A DNA stretch of 64,000 nt, from NCBI GenBank assembly GCA_026075535.2, contig AP026540.1, forward strand, positions 12,214,001-12,278,000, given 5' to 3'. A program made the position numbers and the translations under genes. Within the stretch, counting starts at the first letter, position 1; each line of letters starts with the position of its first letter. Positions 23,648 through 36,088 of the stretch are shown here, one piece after another. The DNA comes from Tricholoma matsutake (taxonomy: Eukaryota; Basidiomycota; Agaricomycetes; Agaricales; Tricholomataceae). Under the pieces are notes generated by a model. That model searched no databases and had not been told where the DNA came from. It was given only the letters and a program-made list of their open reading frames with translations.

Positions 23648-24859
23648 ATGGACCAGGCTCCCGCTATCGTGCCTGCTCCCATGTCCATATTCATGTCTCT
23701 TTCCACCTCCAGTTCACTTCCAACATTCTCGAATTCATTCCTCGAGGAAGTAACAAACACTTTCGATTCCAGCGGTCCTAATGGCAAAGCAGCGGAGAAA
23801 TATCCCCAGTCGCCTCAGACCTCTCATGCGCACTCGGGCCCCATAGTGCAATCCAACCCCGAAAGTTTCGAAACAGATCCGGCGTCTCTCCCTCGTTATC
23901 ACGTAATACAGATAACAGGTACATGGCTCGACCTTTCAAAGCTGGTGTGACGACAACTCATCTATACAGGATCCACTTTTGGTGTTCATGTCCCCCCTTC
24001 TCCACCACAGCAGCCTGCAGAAAACCATATTGTTTACGACGACGATGAAATTGATGCAGGTGCAATGAGGTCTTTTCCTCCCAAATTGTGGCGAAAGCAA
24101 GCCATCTCCAGATCTCAGGGTAAGGTGCTGTGTATCCTATACCCGTTCCCAGATACCACTTCCATAGACCACAAAATCACAACTTCCCCAGCACCAACAC
24201 CAACCGTAACGCCGAACCCAGTGATCCGGATACCCGTCGGTCCATCCGGTTGGGCCAACCTAAACAAAACCAATTCACCATGCACTCCCACTGGTAGTCC
24301 GCTTTGTACATCTACACCGGCAGTTCAACCTTCTTCCGAGTCGGAGATACAGAGTAACACTACACCTGAACCACTCCAGGCTTCTACGCTTACACAAGTC
24401 TCCGAGATAACAACCAACCCGACATCCCCAGTGCACCGAGATCTCCCCGAGTCGACGTCATCACGGCCTGGTATGTGTATACTACCACGCAGCACCGCTC
24501 TCATCCGGGAAAATACGTCTGACCCCGTGCCCTCGAAATCACACTCAATAAACCTTGCCGCCGCTGCCACACAACGCATCGTTTACGACAAAAACGGTAT
24601 CAAAGAGATGAAAGCTGCTCTCCCATGTGTGCCTGTGAAAATAAGGCGTAAGCAGGCGGCGCTCATCGAAAAACAAGGTTCGTACTATTACTATACTCTT
24701 CTTCGCGTGGATCGTCATGAGTGTTGATTTGTTTGTGATGTAGAACTTGTTTATGATTGTACTAGGGTGGCTAGGGTGCGGAAGGTTGTGCGACCTGTAC
24801 TGGCGTCCCGCTCGTCTCTGCGAATTAAAGCTTTGAAGGAAGCATCTGGTGCTCGCTAG
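23648..24859 (+). CDS. Unknown 364-aa Ser/Thr/Pro-rich protein with a basic C-terminus
   Basis: Three exons, 23648-23918, 23970-24677 and 24744-24859, join in frame (1,095 nt). The introns are 51 and 66 nt with GT...AG ends; both junctions split a codon after one base and restore it cleanly (GSTFGVHVPPSP; EKQELVYDCTRVARV). The N-terminal two thirds are low-complexity and probably disordered, with many TP/SP steps. A short repeated-looking motif IVYDDDE (about residue 105) and IVYDKNGIKEM occurs on both sides of the disordered stretch. The last 60 residues are basic (VKIRRKQAALIEKQ, VRKVVRPVLASRSSLRIKA). A 33-nt stretch at 24120-24152 has intron-like ends (GTAAGG...CCCAG) and is a multiple of three, so it may be retained or spliced. 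No family recognised. A nuclear or cytoskeletal role is possible, but nothing specific is visible. Confidence 0.7.
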
Positions 24860-25739
24860 CGATACACTTGTCGGAATTCCATGACCACATGATAGTGTTA
24901 TCGACAGAGACATGTGTAAGTTGAAGAATATTCTCCCTAGAAAACCCGGCAGAACTAACGGTCGCAGGAGGGGTGGACGGCTGTTTGGCTGCTTCATGTT
25001 CTTTGTGACAGGCGGTGTTTGATGTAGAGCAGCTTGGTGCTGCGGGTTGCACGAGATGCAGCCGTGGTGGGCCATGAGCCGGAAGTGGTGCTATGTATGG
25101 TTGAGGTCATGTCGCTAGATGTCTGATGCATTGGACGCGTATGATTCCAGTTGTATGTGTCGCATGAGTAATAATAGGGTAAAGCCGGATATGGAAGGAG
25201 CGCGCGAGGTGAACAGCTGTTTGATATGACGGTTCTTTTGCACAAAAATTATTTTCCGCGCGCAATGAGTTCAGTCAATCTTTCCCACAATCGCAGCTTT
25301 GTGCTCATCGTCTCCGATGACTAGTACAGTATTCTGCTTATTGTGGACCTTCTCCTTTCTCTTTTTTTGATAATTTACTTATTCATGGACAATAAAGTTT
25401 TTTCTTAAACAACTCCTGAAGAGACAGGAAGAGACATTCTTAGGGCGTAACAGTGGTGACATCCCTTCCACAAATGATGTGATTATGGTTAGATATAAAC
25501 AAATTTTACTGACTTGACAGAGGGTGTAGTTAAGAGTTTGAACTGCTTACCACATATACATGGGCCCATGCAATGATTCCATTTGACAGGGAACGATTGT
25601 ATTGGCCCACCACTGGTTTTCCTATAGACATCGGCCCATACGGACTTATCATTGGTGCTTGTTCCCGGCGCCGATGATAATTTTGTCCATTGATTACTTA
25701 ATCGTCCAAACATTCTGTATCTACAACTGCATTGAAGTT
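24860..25739. other. Intergenic boundary between host island and KDZ locus
   Basis: No supported gene. CG dinucleotides become rarer from about 25.4 kb onward, and from there the sequence resembles the following mobile-element locus. The left end of the KDZ element may lie in this stretch, but I found no terminal repeat. Confidence 0.35.
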
Positions 25740-26773
25740 ATGATATCCCGCTATACAAACCTCGAATCCGTGCCTCGCTGGCCATATAAACCTGACCCTG
25801 TTACTGCTGGCGAATTCGCTACCACATTGAATCAAATAGAAGTCGAGCATCAGAGGAACACCAATTTCCTAGAGAACCCTCACCCTACAGTCAAACCTAC
25901 TGAGTTCCATGAGCAGGCCATTGCTGCTCAACAGGTAGCTCATGATCTCAGCATTCGAGAGAGTACTATGGGACTACTACCAGCACGGAATGATCTAGCA
26001 CATGGGCAGGAAGTGCTGTTGTATGGAATGTCACATCTCCGTGCTGCAATCACTGCATGGATCCTTGCGGTAGATAACGATGAAGACTACGAAGAGTCAC
26101 GGTTGGGGTGGGTGTCTAGCCTATTTTTCGAGACTGTAAGTGAACATATTGTGATTGCCAATTATCTGATCACCAATACCAACTTAGAAGGAATTCTTGA
26201 TGGCCACCGGAATTTATGCCTCTATGGGTGGCAGTGCTCCATACACTCCCCCGCTCGTCATGGAAACCATAAAGATGGTACAGGATGGGACTTTGGGGTG
26301 CTCAGAACGCAATGATCCTGAGGGCAAAGATTTTCTGGAACTAGAATACATTCCAGCGATACAAAGGTACTTGAAGGTTGATGCTGATGACCCCACCCGT
26401 ATTGTCGATAGCTATATCAATTCTTGGTGGAGTAAACAGAACGATCCGGAGAACTACGACTCATACCCATTTGCTCCACACAACTTCCTGGTGGTTCATC
26501 GGCCACAGGTGAGTAACATGTTGTTGTCCTTTAATTTATCTTAAGTTTCATCAGATCCAGTTCACCTGGCAAGACCTACGGCTGGTCCCATATGCTGCTG
26601 GTGACCTAGCCAAAATACAATTAATGATGAAGATCTTTGATGACCTGCATTCGACATGGAAAAGGATGACTGAGATGGTCTGAGAAAATGATGCCCAACT
26701 TCAGAAGGACAGGAAATTGTTGGCTTACTGGGAGGATGTGCAGAATCAGGTTAGGGAGCACCTTGACACTTAA
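25740..26773 (+). pseudogene. Decayed ORF of unknown function left of the KDZ transposase
   Basis: The frame from ATG 25740 reads MISRYTNLESVPRWPYKPD, then RNTNFLENPHPTVKPTEFH and MGLLPARNDLAHGQEV. It shifts frame at about 26195 and continues ATGIYASMGGSAPYTPP, ERNDPEGKDFLELEYIP, SYINSWWSKQNDPENYDSYP. A 46-nt intron (26509-26554) leads to QFTWQDLRLVPYAAGDLAKI, and the frame ends at TAA 26771-26773. It is interrupted by TGA at 26681-26683. I do not recognise the family. Its last 100 nt lie inside the left inverted arm and are duplicated in the right arm (36.97-37.12 kb), so the ORF probably travels with the same element. Damage: one frameshift and one nonsense codon. Confidence 0.5.
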
Positions 26774-27702
26774 CAAGTCATCTATGTAGGAAAAGATAAA
26801 CATTGTAGTGACCGGCGCCGGTAGTGATAAAGTCACTTGTGGTGATAAGCATCCAAGGTCAAGAGCTAAGTGAATGACTGGCGCCGGTTATTGTAGAACC
26901 CCATGAGCTACGAAAATGTGTATGGGCCCATCCTAAAATAATACAGGGAAATGGGCCCATATGAATGATATGCTCGATGGAATGATTGGGTGGGCCCATG
27001 ACAGTAAAAGGAAAACAGTATGGGCCCACATGACTATAGTGTACAGGACTTGAATTACTGCTGTTATTACAAATCATAAAGAATATATCCTAAAACAGTA
27101 CATTGTAGTGACCGGTGCCGGTAGGGATATACACAAGCATGTAACAGAAGAGAACAATCATTAGTCGAAGACAGTAGTAATGTGCAATGAGAGTAGACAT
27201 AGATTAATCCTGACACTGGCCGGAAAGCAACTGTCGCTTGTGTGGCAGTCAGCTATTTCTGAACTGTATCTCTCGGCACCAGAAAAGGTAAAGGTGGCAC
27301 TGGTCATCCACATAGCTCTTAAAAGACTTGTATACTAATTGCAGCTGCTGTGCACTACAATATGGATAACAAATGCAGGAATGGTGACATGCTGTATGCT
27401 GTAGGAATGTGGGAGGATAAGGATATATGCAAAATCAGTACATTGCAGTGACCGGCACCAGTAGTGATAAAGTCACTGGTGGCGATAAGCATCCAAGTCA
27501 AGAGCAAAGCAAATGACCGGTGCAGAATATATGCTAAAACAGTACATTGGAGTGACGGGCGCCGGAGAAGACAACATCGCACCGATCATTCCCATAGCTC
27601 TTAGACTTGTACACTAATCGCCGCTGGTGGTCACTGATAACGAAAAGCAATGACATGCTGTAAAAGTAAGAAACTATTGACCAATGGGTATCACAAACAC
27701 CG
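26674..27702. repeat. Left inverted arm of the KDZ locus (about 1,029 bp)
   Basis: Reverse complement of 36089-37117: paired positions sum to 63,791 over the outer part, with small indels inwards. It contains several copies of a palindromic word, perfect as ACCGGCGCCGGT at 26811-26822 and decayed near 26880, 27113, 27448, 27517 and 27552. These are usually embedded in CATTGTAGTGACCGG...AGTGATAAAGTCACT. Repeated GGGCCCAT words are also present. Long inverted arms with subterminal palindromes are what a large DNA transposon would use as transposase-binding ends. Confidence 0.85.
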
Positions 27703-27915
27703 CCAGTGTAATTTTACATTGGAAACATCGACAGTAGCTTTGTGAGTATGACCTAGGTAACATGTTAGTATGCTGTGTAGAACAGTCCCATAGTAACCTC
27801 TACATGGTACCATTGTCATTTACATTGCCATGTTGCCATGTTTCCTTGCTGCCTACAGTGCCTATATAATCCTGGAGATGCTTGTTCATAATTTTACATC
27901 GCTCTACAAACCATC

Positions 27916-30900
27916 ATGCCTAGAGGACACACTCGCACTATCATTGGAAGAATCACCCAGATGACTGTCGTTTGCTCCCAGACATCGCAGGGACCCAGGG
28001 ATCGCCTTGTACCAGTTTGGCAAAGTCCTCAGTCAACTCCAAGGCATAAGAAGCCAAGATAAGTGCACCAGTGTCAGGATCAGCGACCACATCCAACACC
28101 AATATAACATCTCTGATGTCCGATGAACCAATTGAGCATCACGCTCTAAATTTCATTGCAGATCTTGATCCCCCCTCTTCAAAGGTGACTTATTATGGCT
28201 ACCACATTTACTATGCTAATATTACCCTCAGACACCTCAAGATTACATTGAAGAATGGTTGCCTAAAAAGGCCATGTATTTGGAAGCACTACTATCCAAT
28301 GAAGTACCTGATTGCATGAAATGCAATTTGTGTGGGGATGATGCTGCTACCTGGCGATGCCAAGACTGTCTTTTCAATCCCATGTTCTGTACTGACTGCT
28401 GCCGTGATAACCATGCTTCTAACCCATTTCACCGCATCGACCACTGGACAGGTTCCTATTTTGAACCAGCTTGGTTGTTCCAAGTCGGGTTAGTTTTACA
28501 TCTCAGTCACAATGGTGCATCCTGCCCAAGTTACTTTCACCCATCGGCACCAGATGTGGTTGGACAAGAGGCCAACAATTATGAAGATGATTTGGATGAT
28601 GCAACAGAAGGTGATGGAACTAACAACATCGTCAAGGAGATGAAAAGGTTTACCAGTGTTTATGACCTTGGTCCCACAACTTTCCCAATGCCAATGGATT
28701 GTCACAAATTGACAGTAATCAATGTTTCCGGTGTACATCGTATGTGGGTCAAGTGGTGTAATTGCCCTAATTCCCATCAAGAGCAGGAAAATCACTTGTT
28801 GCAATCGGGGCTTTTCCCGGTCAGCTACAAAAATATCAAGACCATGTTCACATTTAAAGTCCTCGATGATGCACAATTGTCCAATCTGGAATGTAAATCT
28901 TCAGCCTATCAATACTACCAGAAGCTCTGGCGCATGACTTCACCCTTATTTCCTAGTGCCGTGGAGGTATAATTGATATACTACAGTTGTCAATATCTCT
29001 GACTTCGGTACTTGAGGATTGATACAGGGAGCTTCTCAGGGCAAGCTGGCTATGGCGAATGTTGAAACATTTGAAGTGGAGAGGCCGCTGGGGAGAATCA
29101 CAGTCCAGTGCTGGCGGCTCATCGGCAGCTGCAATGCATGGTGCAACTGACATCCCAACATTCTGTGCTGCATGTCCTCAGCCTGGTGTCAATCTGCCAG
29201 AAAATTGGACCGAGGATCCTGACCAGTAAGTCAAATCGCATGAATTGGAATGTATTTAATGTAATCTTACCTCAGAATGGCATACACTCAGACTTTTGTC
29301 ATGGATGGAAACTTCACTGCTGTTCATCAGAAGCGCAAAAATGCTCACTGTGATATTAAGCTCAGTCATGGTGATTTTTTCATGACTGAGCCGAATCGCT
29401 ACAAAGCACACCTCGCTGTTGCTAAGGAAGTCACAGAGGTAAGATATTTGAAAGACTTTCAGCATATTTACTAACTCCAAATTAGAAACCGACCTGCAAT
29501 GAGCATCATGCTGTAAATGACCGCTTCATCAAATACAAGGGTCTTGATGTAACCAGTGTCGGTGCAACTGCTTGTGGCCATCATGGTTGCTTCTGCCCCA
29601 GTGCAGTGGTTGACTTCCAAAAAGGGGAACAGTGAGATATCTTCACATTTTGAGAGACATTGTGTAATGTTTTCTAGACAAGCAAACATGGACTATTCTT
29701 TATCTGAAGCCTTGAAAAACACTAATATCACCAGACTCAAGAAAATCATTTTGATTTATGATATAATGTGCCAGTATTAAAAGAGGCTCAGACTTTGGAT
29801 GGAGGAGAGTCAGTATATCTAGCTACCACTTGGCATTGCCATTCTGCATGGTATTGGTCTTTTCCATGTCGGTGGCCATGTCTGGCAATGTTTCTCACAC
29901 TTTTCACTGAGTTTCATTCCCGGCGCTGGACAAGTGGATGGAGAAATCCTTGAATCATTGTGGTCAGTGTTGAATGAAATCTCACCTAGTACCCAAAATG
30001 CTACCATTTCTGGATGGATTGAAACCTTGGATGATCATATGGGGGATTCCAACTTCAAAAAAATGCAGGACATAGGTGAATACATGTTTGTACCTTGTGC
30101 CAGATTGACTTGGAACCAGATGTAGTGGTTACCACTGCCCACCGATTCAGAGCCGCTGTGGCAGGTGAGGAGGAAAGTCGGGTGGACCTATTGCAGTACA
30201 CGGCAAACTCAGACCCTGAGGAGATTGCAACCTGGAAAGAATTGGAAAAACACTCTCAGGCAACACGTCTAACCGATCCAGAAGCAATGGACATCTATGA
30301 TATAAACCCTGGTCAGGTAGTGGTCACACGAAGCGACCTTCAAATGAACCTTCTAGAGGATGAAGATGAAACCGGTGATGGAAAGGGTGAAACCACCTGG
30401 GTTGCTCTTGGCCTCAAACTTGAGGAAGCCCAGTGCATATCCAGCCATTGCAAAATATTCCTATGCTAACTAGTATCAGACTGGCTCTTCGGACCTTTAT
30501 ACATCAACAGTGTTTGGTGTTGTCCAAGGCTGATAAGCTGAAGATTGGAACAAAATGGCAAAACCTTGATACCAGAGTGGATTCCTTCATTGCTAAATCA
30601 GAACAATTTGTGAACAATGACACATTGGATACACTGCAAAAGCTTAATGACTTGCCACCGAGACCAGTACTCCCATCACAAGCTCCTGATTACCAGACTA
30701 ACTCGGATGATGATGATCAAAGCAACCCATTTATTACAAGGCCCCCAGTAGCAGCAGTCCATACTGCTGAAACATGCCCATTACCTCTTCCCTCTACATT
30801 TGGCTTTCCACAAATTACTCAGCTTGGTTTGGATTCCCTCACCGAGAAAGAGTTGAGATTGAGGGAAGGACAAGCAAACAATGAGCTCCAGGGCGTTAGA

Positions 30901-31569
30901 ATGGCCCTCGGTGAGAAATCTTTCTTATTCAGAAAGAATTTACATCTCGCCACCTCCAAGAACAAAAAGGGAAGGGCTTGGTCAAAGGTGCATGCTATTA
31001 GCTGCCAGGTTCAAGCACATCGTCAGGTATACAATGCTGCGAGGGCTGCAATGGTATCATTGGGATGTTCACCTGAGATGCAGTCCAAGTATCAGGTATT
31101 GCGCTGGGATGAACTCAAGATTTCAACTGCCACGGTGAGGGGTGGTACCGGCAATGCTGAGGGTGGAAGCCGGAGACAGGATGAACCATTGCCATGGTTT
31201 TGGACCATTAATGTCCAAGCCGATGTCGAGGCAAGCAAAATGATGAAAGAATGTAAGTACACCTCAATTCACTTTAATGAGCGACTTCACTATTATTTAG
31301 TCTACAGGGTGCACTGGTTATGGGCGAATGCCAAACATGATAGATGGTCGGAGGAGTTATCAATTACTAGTCATGAAATGGCTTGGATCCCATGTTATTT
31401 TCTTCACAGAGCAGAGGTCTGGGTTAACTGCTTGGAGACTCAGACCTCGCCAGGAGCTGTGGCATATACCAAATGTCAGGCGGCGAACTGGAAAAGGATG
31501 GCCACTTCCTCTGTGCATATTTTCAAAGCCATACATCCACAGGTAGGAAATGTCTGGGGTTTTGAGTAG
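27916..31569 (+). pseudogene. KDZ transposase, CxC2-type, decayed
   Basis: Start at ATG 27916 (MPRGHTRTIIGRITQM), an N-terminal disordered part with a frameshift before 28071, then the cysteine cluster CNLCGDDAATWRCQDCLF / FCTDCCRDNHASNPFHRI characteristic of the CxC2 domain of Kyakuja-Dileera-Zisupton transposases. The KDZ core follows: SGVHRMWVKWCNC, YRELLRASWLWRMLKHLKW, FCAACPQPGVNLPENW, then the RNase-H-fold acidic positions in FVMDGNFTAVH, ILIYDIMCQY and GAGQVDGEILESLW, and conserved tails HRQVYNAARAAMVSLG and LPWFWTINV. Introns include 28185-28231, about 29226-29275 and about 29440-29485. TGA at 29020-29022 replaces the Arg of the family's DRYRELL, and the region at 29780-29820 is disrupted. 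All three acidic residues remain. It is the catalytic gene of the locus and would act in the nucleus on the inverted arms. Confidence 0.88.
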
Positions 31570-32726
31570 CCAGGTAATTGGAAGGATGCCGTGTTTGGAA
31601 GCCTACACTAGACTTATGTTTATGGGAAAGACAGGATCAAATTATCTTCGTTGGATGGAAGTAGGAACCATAAGTTACTACAATTAAAAGAACTGGAAGT
31701 TACTATACCTTCGTTGCATGGAAGTAGGCACGAAGGTTAAGGAATAAAAAATAAGTAATATATAAGAAAAAGATCGACCGTGCAAGTAAAAGGCCGCATC
31801 AAGTGTAGTGTGTGATTTGGGAAGGCTGCATCGGGCATAGTCACATAATAGGAAAATACCGCATCAATAGGATAATGTCGGTGCTGCTGGATGTGGATGG
31901 AAGGGTAATAAAGATGTATGGTGCTGTTGCCAGGATGCATATTGCTGGCGTGTTGTTGTCGTATTTGCCTGTGGCTGTGCCGGCGGCGAGGGTGATTGTG
32001 TCGGTGATGTGTGTAGCTGTGCCGGTGCCATGGGAGTGTGTTGGTAGCGTGGGGTGGTCATGACTCACTGGTGAGGGTGATTGTGTCGGCGATGTGTGTA
32101 GCTGTGCCGGCACTGTGGGAGTGTGTTGGTAGTGTGGGGTGGTCGTAACTCACTGTAACACATACATTGGTATATCAGGTGTTGGTGAGTTGGTGATGCA
32201 CCATAGGTGGTTATGCTGTCGCCAGTGGGTGTGTTGGCGATGTGTGTGGTGTGCCAGTGTGGTGGAAGTGTGTAATGGTGGTGTAGGTAAATGAGCTCAT
32301 CGTTTGTGATATTTGACCATACTTGTGGCATGTACCCTGCCACCAACATTGTAATTGCAGCCCCACTGACAACACATCCATCTATCGGCGAATGGCTCAA
32401 ATGGCTCAAATGGCTCAAATGGCTCGATTGGAGCCATGACTGAAGACAACAAATGATGGTTTACTAATCTTACCTTTTTTTTATAAAATTCTAAATAATT
32501 GGCAGACCACCTAGCTAATAATACTCCACTACTTGCTGTTCTGCTCAGGGACATTGTGATATATTAAGGTGTGGCGAGAGGATTAAAGGTGTACCGAGTG
32601 AAGTCGTGGGTATATTAGGGTATATTGAGGCTGAAATATGACCTGTAAATAGTCCTCAGGGACAGTCTGATGCAATATCAAGGTACCTAATGTATTTGCC
32701 AGCACAACCTGTCTACTGCGTCCACA
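31570..32726. repeat. Spacer with an about 85-bp tandem repeat and a 10-bp repeat
   Basis: Between the transposase and the accessory gene. A unit of about 85 bp beginning GAGGGTGATTGTGTCGG occurs twice (about 31987-32071 and 32072-32155) and differs mostly at CG/TG sites. A 10-bp word, AAATGGCTCA, is repeated about four times at 32393-32434. No gene supported. Confidence 0.7.
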
Positions 32727-35283
32727 TTGACTATCATGTCCGCCGAGGATGCTGATCAAAGCGGGGAAGACTTTGGCAGCTGTCCTTCAAGTTCTAGCTC
32801 AGATGATGGAAATCAGACCGACGAGCATGTGGAATTTCAACCAGTTGCCCATAAGTGGTCACCAGCGGAACTGAATGTGCTATGGCAACGAGTGGACGAC
32901 TGGAAGACATTGAAAAACCGCAAAGTGCAACAACTAACCTTACAAGGTGCCATGATGGACTTATTTAATTTACCTGTTAAACCTCCAATGGATGGCCTGC
33001 AGGAAGTGAGCAATAAGCCCTTGATGTATATTCTGCTCTTTGACAAACATGATTATCAGTGTATTAGAGCTTGGTACAGACAAAATGCTTGCAAACCACT
33101 GAAGGCGGCAGTTGGCAAGGTCCCTCCATGGCGCAAAGTAATTATCCACCTGTATGGGTCAGAAATAGAGGCGGCGATTGGACGGGAGGCTCCAGAACTG
33201 GAGAAAGGACGACCGGACTGGATGGCCGAATATTCGTGGCAATATGTGAAGGTCAACAAAAGAATCTCCAATGATTCAAAGGAAAATGCAAAGATTGAGG
33301 CACTTCGGCAACAATGGATGAATACTGGCCCACCATCGGCTGTTCGGCAAAAGTACATGTATCGCCCACAATTCAGTAACTTGGCTGAATTGATCTCAGG
33401 GATGCCGAGAAAATGCTCACAAAGTGTATGAATGAATTTCAAAATTTGATGTACCTTGAACTTGGGGTTCAAATGGTTGTGTTGGGTGGATGGGTAAATC
33501 CAGCGGGCAAGAGGAAGTGGAGCATGTATATCCATTCACCTGGCATTTAACAGCAACTAATGAAGAGTTTGTAGGTTTGAAACAAATAGCTTTCTAGGCA
33601 ACAATAAGCCAAATTTCATCGCCGATGAACCTGGGTGGCATGAAAAGCCTTTTGCAGACATGTTCGAGGCATACATCGAGGAATATCTCACCACCGATGA
33701 AGAGGAGAAATCAGTGATATGACCTGCTGGTGGGGCAAAGCCTAAACAAATCCTGGAGACTGGAGTGAAGGGACAGCCACTGCTACCAGCAAACTGTCTT
33801 ATCTGCCACGGCGACAATGCCCAGTTTTTGAATTACCAAAAACAAGTTTTACAGGCATACATTGAAAGGATGTACAGTGAGTGAACCATTTTTGATTAAT
33901 GAAGATACTGATCCCCAGCAAGATTTAGCTGCAAGGAGAACCTCCGGTCATGTCCTGTGGCTTGATATTCACACATGGCAATCCGAATTTATCAACCAGG
34001 TGGACTATATGCCTCTGCAGAAAGGAGGAAAGAGCTGTGCAACTTCCTCGGCACCGGGGAGATCATGAGCATCGACTGCGGCGCCGGAAGACTCAGATGA
34101 ATCACTGGATGAGGAGTTTGTATTATTGCAGGAACCATTGAAAATGCATAAACATGATATCAAGGCATGTTTTACCCATTGGATGGGAAGGCAGGAAGAA
34201 GGAAAGATTGGTTTTGAATTCACAAATGTCCTTAATTCATGGGAGGGAACACTTTGGCTGGCAGTTCGATTACAAGAACTTACAGACTTGGATGACACAG
34301 AGACCAAAGGAATGACAGCAGCTCCACGCAATCCGCCGAAGCACAAACAAACCAAAAAGAAAACAAAAGGCAAACAGCCCAAGGCCACCACACAGCAACC
34401 CGAAAGTGAGAGTGCACCAGTACCGAAACAACAAAAGAAAAAGCAGCAAGCCACTGGGTTAGCTCCACTGCTACTGGAAAACCTGATGCTGCTGGAATGG
34501 GACTTTTTGGTCGATCCCATGCTCCAGAAGGCGCTCATTCCACCTGGCCGATACGTAACAGCGAAGGATCACAATATTCTGGCGATGATGGGTTTGACAA
34601 CCAGTCCTACAGGAGTCGACATGACAGAGCCTACCTACGCTAGCTATCTTGCAGATTTGGAGCGTGGGGGTCATTTAATGAACGGTCTGGTTCCTGCATG
34701 GATGGAACGTGGTAGTATCCATGATTCCACTGCACCTGCCCTCTGACCGGCCATTCGGCAAGGTCAAAATTCTCACCAGAACATGACACTAGCTTCATTA
34801 CCAATGGATACCATCCCCGAGGCAACATCAGTTGCTTCAACTGATAGTGTAATCCCTGACCACAGAAAGCGTTGGATGAAAACACGATCAAGATCCCGCG
34901 CTTGCAACACCGATGAAGTGACTACAACACAGGATGCTGGAACGAGTACACCAGTGGAAGGAAGGAAGGGAAAGTTGAAAAGAGCACGGTCAAATGACCA
35001 CAGATCCTGCACTTGCAACACCGATGAAGTGACTACAACACTGGATGCTGGAACGAGTACACCAGCAGAAGGAAGCAAGGGAAAGCTGAAAAGAGCACGG
35101 TCGAATGACCACAATAGTCATGGCCAGCGGCCTAAAAAATCAAAGCCCAGCAACACTGATGTCGAAGTGATGAATGTGACAATGGATCCTGGCCTCTGTC
35201 CAAAGCCAAGACCAAAAGCTTGTGGAGATGCATCCACTGACCCCCAGGATATGTTTGACTTAAGACACCGACATGCACAATAA
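32727..35283 (+). pseudogene. Accessory protein of the KDZ locus, unknown function
   Basis: A long plus-strand gene in several exons. N-terminal Ser/Asp-rich region (MSAEDADQSGEDFGS), then a helical block (KWSPAELNVLWQRVDDWKTL) and DKHDYQCIRAWYRQNACKPL. After an interruption at 33430-33595: FIADEPGWHEKPFADMFEAY, LPANCLICHGDN (a lone C-x2-C), HVLWLDIHTWQSEFINQVD. The next exon has HDIKACFTHWMGRQEEGKIG and a Lys/Gln-rich linker, then LLLENLMLLEWDFLVDPMLQ. The tail has two tandem repeats and a basic KRARSNDH motif. TGA codons at about 33720-33722, 34066-34068 and 34744-34746 lie in otherwise continuous frame and fit CGA to TGA. I do not recognise a domain. Position between transposase and right arm suggests it is cargo or a transposition cofactor. 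Confidence 0.6.
34897..35112 (+). repeat. Two tandem coding repeats of about 105 bp
   Basis: Within the accessory gene, a unit encoding CNTDEVTTT-x-DAGTSTP followed by KGKLKRARSNDH occurs twice in direct succession and in frame. The basic KRAR motif could act as a nuclear localisation signal. Confidence 0.8.
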
Positions 35284-36088
35284 ACCATGCCTTTGGATAT
35301 CACCGCGGTCAGCAGATAGTTTTTTTTTGGTGCTGCCATGGATGCAATACATTCAATAGATCCCTTATATATTTCATCTACTAATGAAATAACCATGCAT
35401 ATATTCTTCAAACTATGTGCCCCTAAGTGCCAGTGCATTATCACCACCGTTGTCACTACTATCACCAGTCCCTACAAAGTACTGTTTGTGTATAGATTCT
35501 TTTATGAGAAGGGCCCATAGACATTTCCTTAGGTCATGTACAGTGACCGTTGCTGATCATGGCACCAGTCATTTGCTTAGCTCTGAACTTGTATGCTTAT
35601 TGCCCCTGGTAACATTATCACTACACCATGTCAGGCGCTGACTTTATGTTTTCCGGTGCCAAGACATCCTGTTAGGAAATAGCTGACTGCCACACAAGCA
35701 ACAGTTGCTGTCTGGCCAGTGTCAGGATTAATCTATGTCTACTCTCATTGCACATTACTACTGTCTTTGACTAATGATTGTTCTCTTCTGTTATGTGCCT
35801 GTGTATATCCCTACCGGCGCCGGTCACTACAATGTACTGTTTTAGGATATATTCTTTATGATTTGTAATAACAGCAGTAATTCAAGTCCTGTACGCTATA
35901 GTCATGTGGGCCAATACTGTTTTTCCTTTTACTGTCATGGGCCCACCTGATCATTCCATCGAGCATATCATTTGTATCGGCCCATTATGTTAGGATGGGC
36001 CCATACACATGCTCATGGGGTTCTACAACTCCAATGTACTGTTTTAGGATATATTCTGCACCGGTCATCCGGCAGCAATTAGTGTACA
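35284..36088. repeat. Additional direct copy of right-arm sequence
   Basis: Part of this stretch (about 35660-35905) repeats, in the same orientation, sequence of the right arm at about 36518-36765, including a perfect ACCGGCGCCGGT at 35813-35824. The right side of the locus therefore carries more than one copy of the arm module. Confidence 0.75.

Noticed and set aside
32065..32418. Minus-strand 117-codon His/Thr/Pro ORF
   Set aside because: Translation of the tandem repeat of about 85 bp; no sign of coding.
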